DNA of 42,290 nucleotides from a virus. Below are positions 19,572 to 27,394 of this stretch, in pieces. The stretch spans positions 1-42,290 of IMG/VR virus record IMGVR_UViG_3300008262_002979. The stretch is one strand, 5' to 3'. Within the stretch, counting starts at the first letter, position 1; every line of letters starts with the position of its first letter. A program made the translations under genes and the position numbers. The notes below the pieces were generated by a model. That model saw nothing but the letters and a program-made list of their open reading frames with translations. It did not search any database and had not been told where the DNA came from.

Positions 19572-20734
19572 CTGAAGTTCTGATTGATAACAATCTGCCC
19601 TACTGCTTTGCCGCTACTGAAGTTCCAACTGTTAGTCTGCATATCCTGCGTTACAATCACCTGCACTTGTGTATTCATTGGCATAACCACATTAGCATAA
19701 TGACGACTAGTAGGGCTCAGACTTTCGTACATCCAGCCCACTTGTTGTGTTTCGCTTTTGTCTTTCCACAATTTAAACAAATAGGGATTTTCTGTTTCAC
19801 TAACTGCGGCCACTTGGCTAGCTAATGTTTCTTCTTTAGTGTCTAACCCAACTTTAGTTCTATTGTCAGGATCTTCGTCACCTTCGTTGGCACTACGACC
19901 CTGCTTTGATGAACGAGCACCGCCGCCTTCTTTGTTGGCAGCGTGTTGGCGTTCTTCCTTAGCATCATCCTTGTCGTCTTTTTCGTCCTTCTTGTCTTTG
20001 TTATCACCTTTCTTAGCATCACCAGTAGCTTGTGCGGCAGCACGAGCGGCAGCAATAACATTTAAGCCAGTAGTTGTTCGTGGCGGATTAACCATTAGGT
20101 TGTTGCCAATAGCCATACCGTTAAGGGCAACAATAACAGCAGGACTAGGAACACCATTTAGTGTTTCAACTAGGGTGGCTTGATAAGGACGATTCAACTT
20201 AACAATGCCTGCTGGTGTTTCTACATCGATAGCACCACTGCCACAGGTAAGTCCTTTTAAGTTTACGTTCTGTTCTATTTCACAAGTGGGCATTAGCATG
20301 ATCATACTGGCACCTGTTTCGCTAACAGCCATGACAAAGTCAGTGCCACGAACAGCAATAGCCGCTGTTGGTGTATTAATTTTTACATTCTTAGGATCTT
20401 TGGCAATACTGCCTGATACGTATCGCACAGTACCTGCGGCTGCTTTAAGACCTAGTTTACCTGCGCCGCTTTTAGGATCATATACGAAATCATCAATAAC
20501 AAGGCTACTCGACTCAGTAACAGTAACATTTGTATCGTCTTTAAAAACGATCTTAACTTTTCCATTCTTAGTTTCGATCTTGTCGTTGGTTTTAATTTCT
20601 GTGCCTTTGACAATTTGAATTGTGTCCTTACCACGTTTGATGATAGCAGTGCCACTGGCTTCTGTAACAGAGCCAATGTCTGCCCAAGCCGAACCGGATA
20701 TCATCAAGCCTACGATAAGAGCAACAACTTTCAT
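19568..20734 (-). CDS. FecR-domain secreted protein
   Basis: 388 aa with a signal peptide (MKVVALIVGLMISGSAWA). Residues ~20-140 form a FecR domain (IGSVTEASGTAIIKRGKD, then INTPTAAIAVRGTDFVM). A strongly charged Lys/Asp/Glu linker (~240-275) precedes a smaller C-terminal domain. FecR-domain proteins act in the periplasm or cell surface, often beside CHASE2 cyclases or surface polymers. Here it sits between the curlin protein and the adhesin, with tight spacing. A role in sensing or anchoring the fibre is inferred. Confidence 0.82.
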   Translation of the reverse strand: MKVVALIVGLMISGSAWADIGSVTEASGTAIIKRGKDTIQIVKGTEIKTNDKIETKNGKVKIVFKDDTNVTVTESSSLVIDDFVYDPKSGAGKLGLKAAAGTVRYVSGSIAKDPKNVKINTPTAAIAVRGTDFVMAVSETGASMIMLMPTCEIEQNVNLKGLTCGSGAIDVETPAGIVKLNRPYQATLVETLNGVPSPAVIVALNGMAIGNNLMVNPPRTTTGLNVIAAARAAAQATGDAKKGDNKDKKDEKDDKDDAKEERQHAANKEGGGARSSKQGRSANEGDEDPDNRTKVGLDTKEETLASQVAAVSETENPYLFKLWKDKSETQQVGWMYESLSPTSRHYANVVMPMNTQVQVIVTQDMQTNSWNFSSGKAVGQIVINQNFR

Positions 20735-20743
20735 TGTTAGCCC

Positions 20744-21604
20744 TTAGTTGGTCTTTTGGTTAATGTTCCAGGTTCCAGTACTGGCCACACTCTTAATATT
20801 AACAACACTGTCAACAGTTCCAGACTGGTTAACGGTAAATCTGTTGGTGCTGCCTGTAACGTCAATCCAAGCACTGCTACCTGCTGTTCCTGTGCTTGTT
20901 TGGCTAACATTGAATACGTTGAAGTCACCAACAACTTTTATTGTCTGTGATTGATTGTTACCAATAGCATCAATATAAAACTCATTGCTATTGCCGGCTG
21001 CATCTACATTGCTGTTAAGATTGTCGCCTGTACCACGGAATTGCATAACGTTAGTATTTCCTGCAAACTTCCAGTTTAATACAGCATCTTTACATCCTGT
21101 TAGAGCAGTAGTTCCATTGCTGGCTGTGCCACCTCCGCAGGCTGCATCAACTAAGTTGCTATTACCGATCTGCTGAATAGTAATATTAACACCGTCACCT
21201 GCAGTTGTAGGATTTTCTGCTCTTAGACCAATTGTGTTATTATTACCTGTCTGAACTGTGACAACAGTTTGATCTCTACCTCTTAGATACACAGGACTGC
21301 TTAATGTCCAAGCTCTTGTTGTTGGAGTTCCTAATCTGTTAGGAATGCCAGTTAGTTCTTTAGTGTGAGTGGTGTCTGCGCCTACAGTATTTCCTGTACC
21401 TGTTTGTGTGATATTGATATTTGGATTCTCACCACTTTGATCAATAAACACTCTGTTAGTAGCACTTAGAGCTAATGCACTAGCAGCGTTAGGGCTAACA
21501 GTAGCTACCGAAGGGATTGTAGGAGCAGTTGGGGCTAGCACCTGTTGTTGCGCCATTGCTGGGAACGCTGTCAATATTGCTAATACTAATAATATTTGTT
21601 TCAT
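20744..21604 (-). CDS. curlin-repeat amyloid subunit (CsgA/B-like)
   Basis: 286 aa with a signal peptide (MKQILLVLAILTAFPAMA). Repeats follow the curlin pattern N-x-x-x-I-x-Q-x-G-x-x-N: PNINITQTGTGNTV, TVVTVQTGNNNTIG, VNITIQQIGNSNLV, FNVFNVSQTSTG, NRFTVNQSGTVD. Spacing between repeats is irregular, with insertions, unlike E. coli CsgA. Expected to be secreted by the CsgG/CsgF pair encoded just upstream and to polymerise outside the cell. AAAGGAAA precedes the ATG. Confidence 0.82.
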   Translation of the reverse strand: MKQILLVLAILTAFPAMAQQQVLAPTAPTIPSVATVSPNAASALALSATNRVFIDQSGENPNINITQTGTGNTVGADTTHTKELTGIPNRLGTPTTRAWTLSSPVYLRGRDQTVVTVQTGNNNTIGLRAENPTTAGDGVNITIQQIGNSNLVDAACGGGTASNGTTALTGCKDAVLNWKFAGNTNVMQFRGTGDNLNSNVDAAGNSNEFYIDAIGNNQSQTIKVVGDFNVFNVSQTSTGTAGSSAWIDVTGSTNRFTVNQSGTVDSVVNIKSVASTGTWNINQKTN

Positions 21605-21753
21605 AATGTTTCCTTTGGACTCGAATGTCCGTTGTGTATTTTATTTAAAAGGAACGTCTCATAGATAAACTACCGCTGTTATTTTTCTAACATGTAAAAA
21701 AATTTACTGTAAAATTTTTTACACCCCAGTCTGATTATTTTTCTTTATTCTTT

Positions 21754-22692
21754 TTATTTCCAGAACTGGATTCTTCCCCAGATACTCTTCTCTTTGCTTC
21801 CTTCAACACCTGCTCCGATATTGGACTGCTGTGGTGCGGGTGTAGTTTTGGGGGATTCTTTAGTCTTGGTTTGTGTTTGAACCAACTCATTGGACTTCTC
21901 CTTGAATTGCCATAAACCGTTACGTTCGCCTTTCTTAATTAACTCAATAACTGCTGTTTCAATTGCTGAACGTAGGGCATAGTTACCTGGCTCGTTAAAT
22001 GTTTGGCTTGAATCAAATTCAAATGCCTGTGTTGCCTGGTTGAAAAACTTCAACGCTGTAGCACCATCTGCGGTGCTGAGCAAGTTCTTTTCTACTGTAA
22101 CAGTAGTTAAAACTTCTCCAGTTTGTACACTTACTAGACGTAGGCTAATAACAACCACGTCTTGCGTGTAGGCTGTAGATGTCCCAATACCCAACCAACG
22201 AGCACCTGTGCCGCCTGTTAGTGTATTGCTGTTATAATCGATGATACCGCCTTCTAAAATAACGCCTGCCATTTGTAGTGGAGGCAACGGTTTGGCATTT
22301 GCGCCTTCATAGATCTCACGTGTCTGTTTGATCATCTGACGCTCTTTCAACAAGTTGTCTAGGCCGACACGCTCAACAACTGTGAACCATTGTCGGTTGC
22401 CGACTTCTTGTAAACTCTTCATTAGGTATGCTTCAGCACCCTGTGTAACTGCTGTACTAAACAAACTCAATGTTGAACTTGGCTTACGCTGTCCAGTTAG
22501 GTCCTTGAAACCATATACAGCTACGGTTACTGCCGGACCTGCTGGCGCAGGCACATTAACAAAACTTTTATTGATTGTTTCACTAACTTTAGCTTCTTCT
22601 TTGATTTGTGTACTGCCCCATGGACGTACTGTAGAGCAACCTGCTAATGCTACTACTGCTAGTGTGATTAAGGATAATTTGATTGCTTTCAT
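21754..22692 (-). CDS. csgG: curli secretion channel CsgG
   Basis: 312 aa. Lipoprotein signal (MKAIKLSLITLAVVALAGC) and the CsgG body: VAVYGFKDLTGQRKP, QGAEAYLMKSLQEVG, WFTVVERVGLDNLLKERQ and GVILEGGIIDYNSNT all match the family. It forms the nonameric outer-membrane pore for curli subunits. A C-terminal extension (~270-312) is Lys/Thr/Pro/Gln-rich and not typical. It lies 9 nt after csgF. No CsgE was found. Confidence 0.92.
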   Translation of the reverse strand: MKAIKLSLITLAVVALAGCSTVRPWGSTQIKEEAKVSETINKSFVNVPAPAGPAVTVAVYGFKDLTGQRKPSSTLSLFSTAVTQGAEAYLMKSLQEVGNRQWFTVVERVGLDNLLKERQMIKQTREIYEGANAKPLPPLQMAGVILEGGIIDYNSNTLTGGTGARWLGIGTSTAYTQDVVVISLRLVSVQTGEVLTTVTVEKNLLSTADGATALKFFNQATQAFEFDSSQTFNEPGNYALRSAIETAVIELIKKGERNGLWQFKEKSNELVQTQTKTKESPKTTPAPQQSNIGAGVEGSKEKSIWGRIQFWK

Positions 22693-22701
22693 ATGTTTTC
22701 C

Positions 22702-23181
22702 TTAAAAACTAAAACTAGCAATTGGAACTACGACAGTCGTAACAGTGCCTTTAACATCTACTACTGTTAGAGTAACTCGATCATTGGCTTTTGTCCAGGT
22801 AACAGTATTACCGTCTAAGCGGAAATTACCAGTTGTTGGATTCACACATCCTGGTATGGCTGAGCCATCTGCGGCACTGCATTTATTTTGAAATAGATTG
22901 CTGCTCAACTGTGTAGCTAGTTGAGCATATACTTGACTTTGGAATAGACTCATAAATCTATTCAAAGGTGTGTTTAGCAATTCTGCTTCTGCTTTGGCAA
23001 TAGCAGATTTTTTATCTGCTTCTATAGCATCACGACGTGACTTTTCGATACTGTCGATTGTTAAAACGTGACTGCTAAATCCAATGCCGCTAAAGGCTGG
23101 ATTTTTAAATTGATGTACTAATTCTGCATGAGCCGCAGTAGCTAATAATATCAGACTGACTGATACTAGGATGTTTCTCAT
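22702..23181 (-). CDS. csgF: curli assembly factor CsgF
   Basis: 159 aa with a signal peptide (MRNILVSVSLILLATAAHA). The mature start ELVHQFKNPAFSGIGFSS matches the CsgF N-terminus (TFQFRNPNFGG) that plugs the CsgG pore, and the C-terminal strands (VTLTVVDVKGTVTTVVVPIASF) match its end. First gene of the curli-like operon. AAGGAG upstream; a TAAATA box lies at 23210-23215. Somewhat longer than E. coli CsgF. Confidence 0.88.
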   Translation of the reverse strand: MRNILVSVSLILLATAAHAELVHQFKNPAFSGIGFSSHVLTIDSIEKSRRDAIEADKKSAIAKAEAELLNTPLNRFMSLFQSQVYAQLATQLSSNLFQNKCSAADGSAIPGCVNPTTGNFRLDGNTVTWTKANDRVTLTVVDVKGTVTTVVVPIASFSF

Positions 23182-23244
23182 TGGTTCGCTCCTTGAGACT
23201 TTACCTAAGTATTTACTCAGATTAATACAAAGTTATGTGCTAAG

Positions 23245-23613
23245 TTAAAGTAGTATATACCAAGCTATAACAAGGTATGATGTTTGATGCGCTAGTTGAT
23301 CTAGGCCGAACTGATTCCAAAACAAAGGCTTAGTATTGTCTTTGCAACCGTACTTTACCTTAGTGTAATCTATAAGGTAATGATAGAAACCTTCTAATAC
23401 GGCTACTGCAATAATTGTAAATGCTGGAATAGGATGGTAAAAACTAAACAAAAATAAACAGACTAGCGTAGTCCAAATATGATCAGCAGTATGACTCATG
23501 CCAACAGGATCTAGCCAGACTCCTTTTTTAACAGTCTGCATGTATGTTTGTATTTTGAAATCAGCGTACCAGTGCTTGATTTGAAATAACAATAAAAGTG
23601 CTAGTATTTCCAT
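23245..23613 (-). CDS. DUF3307-like membrane protein
   Basis: 122 aa, mostly hydrophobic, with about three or four TM helices. His and Asp residues within helices (LLLFQIKHWYADF, MSHTADHIWTTL, YHYLIDYTKVKYGCKD, LDQLAHQTSYL) fit DUF3307-type membrane proteins. Function unknown. A TAAATA box (23620-23625) lies 6 nt before the ATG, with no Shine-Dalgarno. Confidence 0.6.
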   Translation of the reverse strand: MEILALLLLFQIKHWYADFKIQTYMQTVKKGVWLDPVGMSHTADHIWTTLVCLFLFSFYHPIPAFTIIAVAVLEGFYHYLIDYTKVKYGCKDNTKPLFWNQFGLDQLAHQTSYLVIAWYILL

Positions 23614-23667
23614 GTGTTTTATTTAGTTTAACACAATGGCAGAAAAGACGCAAGTGAAACGGTGAAA

Positions 23668-25278
23668 TTAGCCGTTTTTAGTCGACGCTATGTTTTCAGG
23701 TTCTGTGTCGTCTTGTTGATCACTAGGTTCCTCAACCGGAGCGGCTACTTTTGCCTTAGTTGGTACTTTAGCTGGAACAGCGGCAGGGTTACCTAATGGT
23801 TTATTAGCAGATTTTGCCACTGGCTGTCCTGCAGGTTGTTGTGCTACTTGTTGATTAGCAGTATCTGTCGTTTCTTTCTTCTTAGCATCTCTAATTAAAT
23901 CTAACAAGTAGTCTAACTCAAATGTATGCGTCATTCTACCAGACTTAAGAATAGCTAATCTAACGTGCATAATAGATTTGCCGCTAACTTTATCTATAAT
24001 GTAGATGTATGGTACAGCTTTAGAGTCCATATCAACAATAACATCTAAATTAATATGTTTTGCAAGTGTAGTTATTAGTTGCGGATTTAGTTTATTATAT
24101 GCACCCTTTGCATCAAAGTTAACATATACTAATTTACCTTCTCCTTCAATTGAGCTTCGTAATCTTCCTAAAAACTCGTGAACATATTCTGCTTCGCCAT
24201 CATCGTTCAATGCTCCGATGCGTTGTTTCAGTTGTAAACCGGCAATTTCGTAAATTTGTTTAACTGCTTCTACACGGGTCTTAGCTTGCTCAGGAGTATC
24301 TTCAACTCTATCTACTTTACTTTGAAACTTAACGTGACGCATAGCATCGGCTGCATCAAGTGGATTCAATCCCAGAGTATCATAAAATTTAAATATGCCA
24401 TCCTCGTTCATGCCGCTTGCTTGATCGTACATGTCACTGCCAGCTTTAATGCTCATACTTAAATGACTTAATGGACGTTCTGTTCCGTCGGGTTTTGTAT
24501 AGGTAGTTGCAATATCAGTTTTTGCTCCACTGATACCTACAACACCAATGTTTACTGGATCACGCTTGTTATTCGATGCAAAAAATCTGCTGTACTTGCC
24601 AATATCAGATTCTGTATTAACGTAATTAATAATACCTTGTAATGTTCCCCATGCTTTTTTATCAGCAGGACTAACATTAACGGCACGTTGGAAAGGAGGT
24701 GAGCTTAGACGGATAGTAAGTGTAAAGATATCTTGTACTTGTTTAGATGTATCGTAAACTCGTCTGTTGTATGTGCTAGAAGTAGTAGCAACAGTTTTAT
24801 TCTTTTCTTTAACCTGCTGAGCACGTTCTTTCATAATGTCAGCAACTTTTAAAACATCGTCGGCATTGATAGCAGATTTACCACGTGCAACTAACTTGGC
24901 AAAAATAGCCATAGATTTAAGTGCTTCTACTGTAGGACCAATATTTGCTTCTCCTACTTTTTCGCCTTCTGCACCTACACCAGCTTTACCCCCAAAGTCT
25001 GATGTCTTCATTAGCTGGGATAATGGTACGCCACCAATCTTGTTTAACATTCTACTATTGCTAATAACTGTGCCCTTGGCATCGTAATTAGTTTTTAGTA
25101 GGTTAATAAGATACTTAAATTCTTCTGGTGTAGCTCTAAGTGAAATAGATTCACCGTCTACAGTTAGAAACTTTTCACCGGGCGTTTTAAGGCGGGTAAT
25201 CAAATTCTGCAGACGATCTTTGACATAAAATGTCTTAGTTGCCAATGCGGCCTCGGATAAAAACTGTTTTGCTCTCAT
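23668..25278 (-). CDS. large phage protein of unknown function
   Basis: 536 aa from the ATG at 25278 (MRAKQFLSEAAL), preferred because the longer frame overlaps the upstream gene and a TAAATA box (25286-25291) lies 7 nt before it. The body is soluble and mixed alpha/beta (KYLINLLKTNYDAKG, SSPPFQRAVNVSPADK), with no catalytic motif recognised. The C-terminal ~80 residues are Gln/Ala/Pro-rich and low in complexity. MRAKQFLSE-type starts are frequent in T4-like phage proteins. Could be structural or a nucleic-acid enzyme; not known. Confidence 0.6.
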   Translation of the reverse strand: MRAKQFLSEAALATKTFYVKDRLQNLITRLKTPGEKFLTVDGESISLRATPEEFKYLINLLKTNYDAKGTVISNSRMLNKIGGVPLSQLMKTSDFGGKAGVGAEGEKVGEANIGPTVEALKSMAIFAKLVARGKSAINADDVLKVADIMKERAQQVKEKNKTVATTSSTYNRRVYDTSKQVQDIFTLTIRLSSPPFQRAVNVSPADKKAWGTLQGIINYVNTESDIGKYSRFFASNNKRDPVNIGVVGISGAKTDIATTYTKPDGTERPLSHLSMSIKAGSDMYDQASGMNEDGIFKFYDTLGLNPLDAADAMRHVKFQSKVDRVEDTPEQAKTRVEAVKQIYEIAGLQLKQRIGALNDDGEAEYVHEFLGRLRSSIEGEGKLVYVNFDAKGAYNKLNPQLITTLAKHINLDVIVDMDSKAVPYIYIIDKVSGKSIMHVRLAILKSGRMTHTFELDYLLDLIRDAKKKETTDTANQQVAQQPAGQPVAKSANKPLGNPAAVPAKVPTKAKVAAPVEEPSDQQDDTEPENIASTKNG

Positions 25279-25288
25279 AGTACAATAT

Positions 25289-25966
25289 TTAGCGTATTTC
25301 TGGGAACAAGCATTCCTGAATAAACACACGCACATCTTCCTCGTCTAATCCCAAACTAGCCATAACTTTAGGTGTATGCGGATTTTGTTTCTGATTAATA
25401 GCATAGAAGTTTTGTGCTTCTCTAGAATCGCCCATAGCGGTTGTTTCGCCTACACACTCTGTGTAGTGATTTACTAGAATCTGTGCTAAACTTGCAATTT
25501 GCTGTAATTCAGTTTCATCGCTAACATTACCAGCTGCAATCATATTTTTACTAAAAATACGTTCTGCCCACTCAGGCAATTTTCTGGGTTTATTCCATTC
25601 GTATTTGCTTACTTCGTCTGCAAAGTAGCCAATCATAGGATGTTTAGGGTTAGTGGTTGGGCTGTAATCAATAAAGCAGCCTGTGATCTTATTCTTACCA
25701 GCAATAACATCAAATCCAAAAATAGGCGCAGGATTGTGTGTATGTGGAAATACACAGCAATGCATCATCCATAAGCCTTTGGTTTCACGGGCATCTACAA
25801 CATCAATGTGTGCCCTGCGATAATTTTTGCTAGTCCAAACACGATTGATCCAGCCGGGCTGGTTAAAGCGATCCATGCCTGATTCAAATGTTTCTGTACC
25901 CGTTTCGCTGAATCTCTTTTCTAATAAGTGCTGAATATCAATCAGCGTATTCCATACATTACTCAT
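25289..25966 (-). CDS. ferredoxin-dependent bilin reductase (PcyA/PcyX-like)
   Basis: 225 aa. The core LWMMHCCVFPHTHNPAPIFGFDVIAG aligns with PcyA ([23 protein letters not shown]): the His88 and Asp105 equivalents are present, while the Glu76 position is Asp (AHIDVVD). The C-terminal PEWAERIFS and YAINQKQNPHTPKVM also match PcyA. It reduces biliverdin from the adjacent heme oxygenase to a phytobilin. The arrangement recalls viral pcyX next to ho genes. ATG at 25966 chosen because the upstream in-frame start is TTG; it overlaps the heme oxygenase stop by 8 nt. Confidence 0.85.
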   Translation of the reverse strand: MSNVWNTLIDIQHLLEKRFSETGTETFESGMDRFNQPGWINRVWTSKNYRRAHIDVVDARETKGLWMMHCCVFPHTHNPAPIFGFDVIAGKNKITGCFIDYSPTTNPKHPMIGYFADEVSKYEWNKPRKLPEWAERIFSKNMIAAGNVSDETELQQIASLAQILVNHYTECVGETTAMGDSREAQNFYAINQKQNPHTPKVMASLGLDEEDVRVFIQECLFPEIR

Positions 25967-26513
25967 CGACAAACTCAACTAACTTCATCATGTCTTTAAA
26001 CGTGTCTGCGGCAAAACCAAAACATACAATAGCTTCTTCTGCAAGACTGTCATCTAATTTGCTACGCAGTATATTTTTGATTTCTTCAGGGTTACCATCG
26101 AATTGATAGTACTTACCAGATCCGGGTACACGTTTACTAATCATTTGTCCGCCTGACAAATCACCAAAGTGTCTAACATACAAGTGTGCTAGTATTTTCT
26201 TAGGGTCATCTTTGATAGACATTAGATGAGCATGATACCGTTTTACCATTGGTAATTCTTCTGGCATTGTTGTCTTATCATCCCACAGTTCTTCAAAGTC
26301 AGCATAGATGCTTGGCGCCCTACGAATAGTAGGATAGTCATTCATCAAGCCATGCATCATAGCAATGGCTTCTAGTAAATCATATTGTTTGTGTTGGTTG
26401 TACAAAAACACAGCATACAGTTTAGGATCAATTTTACCTGAAAACAGTATCTTAACAAACGGCTGTGTCTCTGCGCTTCGGTGTGCTTCGTGTGTTAGTT
26501 CTTTTAAGCTCAT
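25959..26513 (-). CDS. heme oxygenase
   Basis: 184 aa, heme-oxygenase fold. The proximal heme His lies in LTHEAHRSAE (residue ~11) and the distal-helix signature is RHFGDLSGGQMI (~127-138). It opens heme to biliverdin, CO and Fe2+ using a ferredoxin-like donor. It starts by ATGA overlap with clpS and feeds the downstream bilin reductase. In a heterotroph phage the likely benefits are iron release or making a bilin for a photoreceptor; this is inference. Confidence 0.93.
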   Translation of the reverse strand: MSLKELTHEAHRSAETQPFVKILFSGKIDPKLYAVFLYNQHKQYDLLEAIAMMHGLMNDYPTIRRAPSIYADFEELWDDKTTMPEELPMVKRYHAHLMSIKDDPKKILAHLYVRHFGDLSGGQMISKRVPGSGKYYQFDGNPEEIKNILRSKLDDSLAEEAIVCFGFAADTFKDMMKLVEFVDE

Positions 26514-26812
26514 TCTTCTTCCATTTTAATTTGGAGTGGGAAACCGTTGCCTCTAGCTAGGTTAGTTGCTTCAACTGCTTTTACTTCTGCAATTTCAAAA
26601 CTGTAAACACCAGCAATACCACTGCCTTCAGTATGTATCTGCATAGTAACATTCTTGGCTGTTTCTTGGCTGTGTTTAAAAATCTCAGTTAACACACTAA
26701 TAACGAACTCCATCGGAGTATGTTCGTCATTTAAGAAAATCACTTTCCAGCGATGCGGTTCCTGAACTTTCAGTTTAATTTTCTCATCGAGTTTTACGTC
26801 TGTTGTACTCAT
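26510..26812 (-). CDS. clpS: ClpS N-end-rule adaptor
   Basis: 100 aa from the second ATG, which has GGAG 7 nt upstream. Motifs WKVIFLNDEHTPMEFV (substrate-pocket Asn-Asp, Thr-Pro-Met) and IHTEGSGIAGVYSFEIAE match ClpS throughout. It delivers N-degron proteins to ClpAP and inhibits SsrA-tag degradation by ClpA, which is interesting given the tmRNA in this window. It may redirect host proteolysis. Confidence 0.92.
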   Translation of the reverse strand: MSTTDVKLDEKIKLKVQEPHRWKVIFLNDEHTPMEFVISVLTEIFKHSQETAKNVTMQIHTEGSGIAGVYSFEIAEVKAVEATNLARGNGFPLQIKMEEE

Positions 26813-26838
26813 AATCATTCTCCAAAATTAGTTAATGC

Positions 26839-26862
26839 TAAGGGGAAGTTGCCTTCCCCTTA
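26839..26862 (-). terminator. hairpin after hsp20
   Basis: TAAGGGGAAG-GCAA-CTTCCCCTTA is a perfect 10-bp stem between hsp20 and clpS. There is no T-run behind it, so it may protect a 3' end or partly terminate. Confidence 0.5.
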
Positions 26863-26867
26863 TTATA

Positions 26868-27317
26868 TTACTTAACCTCTACAATGTCAATTACCCTGGC
26901 TTTCTTATCTTCGGGTATAACATATTTAAGGCTAATTGTTAAGATTCCGTCTTTCATTTCGGCACCTTCAACAACCATATGTTCAGCTAGCTGCCAACTT
27001 CTTTCAAAGTTGCGGCTGCTTAAACCTCTGTGTAAATATTGGCGAGATGTATTCTCATTTAATGTTTCACAATCGCCCTTTACTGTAAGAACTTCTTGTT
27101 CTATCTCTACACTAATTTCGTGACGTTTGAAACCTGCTACTGCAATCTCAATTGCATAGCGAGTCTCATCTATTTTTACCACATTGTGTGGGGGATAGTT
27201 AGTTGATAGTTGATTGGCAAATCTACTTTCGAACCCATCGAATAGTCTGTCAAATCCCACTAGAGCTCTGTTAAGTTGAGCTAGACTGTTTGTGTCAAAA
27301 CGGCTTACTTGTGTCAT
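26868..27317 (-). CDS. Hsp20 small heat-shock protein
   Basis: 149 aa. Alpha-crystallin domain about residues 45-140 (HNVVKIDETRYAIEIAVAGFKRHEISVEIEQ), with NFERSWQLAE and GILTISLKYVIPE strands; an IxI-like VID tail. ATP-independent holdase. Phage Hsp20 is well known in T4-like cyanophages. Its 5' leader (27318-27381) closely resembles that of dnaK. Confidence 0.93.
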   Translation of the reverse strand: MTQVSRFDTNSLAQLNRALVGFDRLFDGFESRFANQLSTNYPPHNVVKIDETRYAIEIAVAGFKRHEISVEIEQEVLTVKGDCETLNENTSRQYLHRGLSSRNFERSWQLAEHMVVEGAEMKDGILTISLKYVIPEDKKARVIDIVEVK

Positions 27318-27381
27318 AATATTTCTCCTTTAATAAGCAAGAATTGTGTAGGACCTCACCCGAGCGTCCTACTAATATTTA
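27318..27381 (-). promoter_or_regulatory. hsp20 leader with hairpin, shared with dnaK
   Basis: TAAATA (27376-27381) is followed by a GTAGGAC/GTCCTAC hairpin and then ACAATTCTTGCTTATT and AAAGGAG. The dnaK leader has the same order and nearly the same ACAAT-CTTGCTTA-TTAAGGAG stretch. Confidence 0.6.
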
Positions 27382-27394
27382 ACGTGTGTCTGTG

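Noticed and set aside
19839-20618. Plus-strand ORFs of 114 and 137 aa
   Set aside because: Mirror frames of the FecR gene, which has signal peptide, domain match and operon context on the minus strand.
25967-25978. Four-codon upstream start for the bilin reductase
   Set aside because: The upstream codon is TTG without a ribosome-binding site; the ATG at 25966 is more likely.
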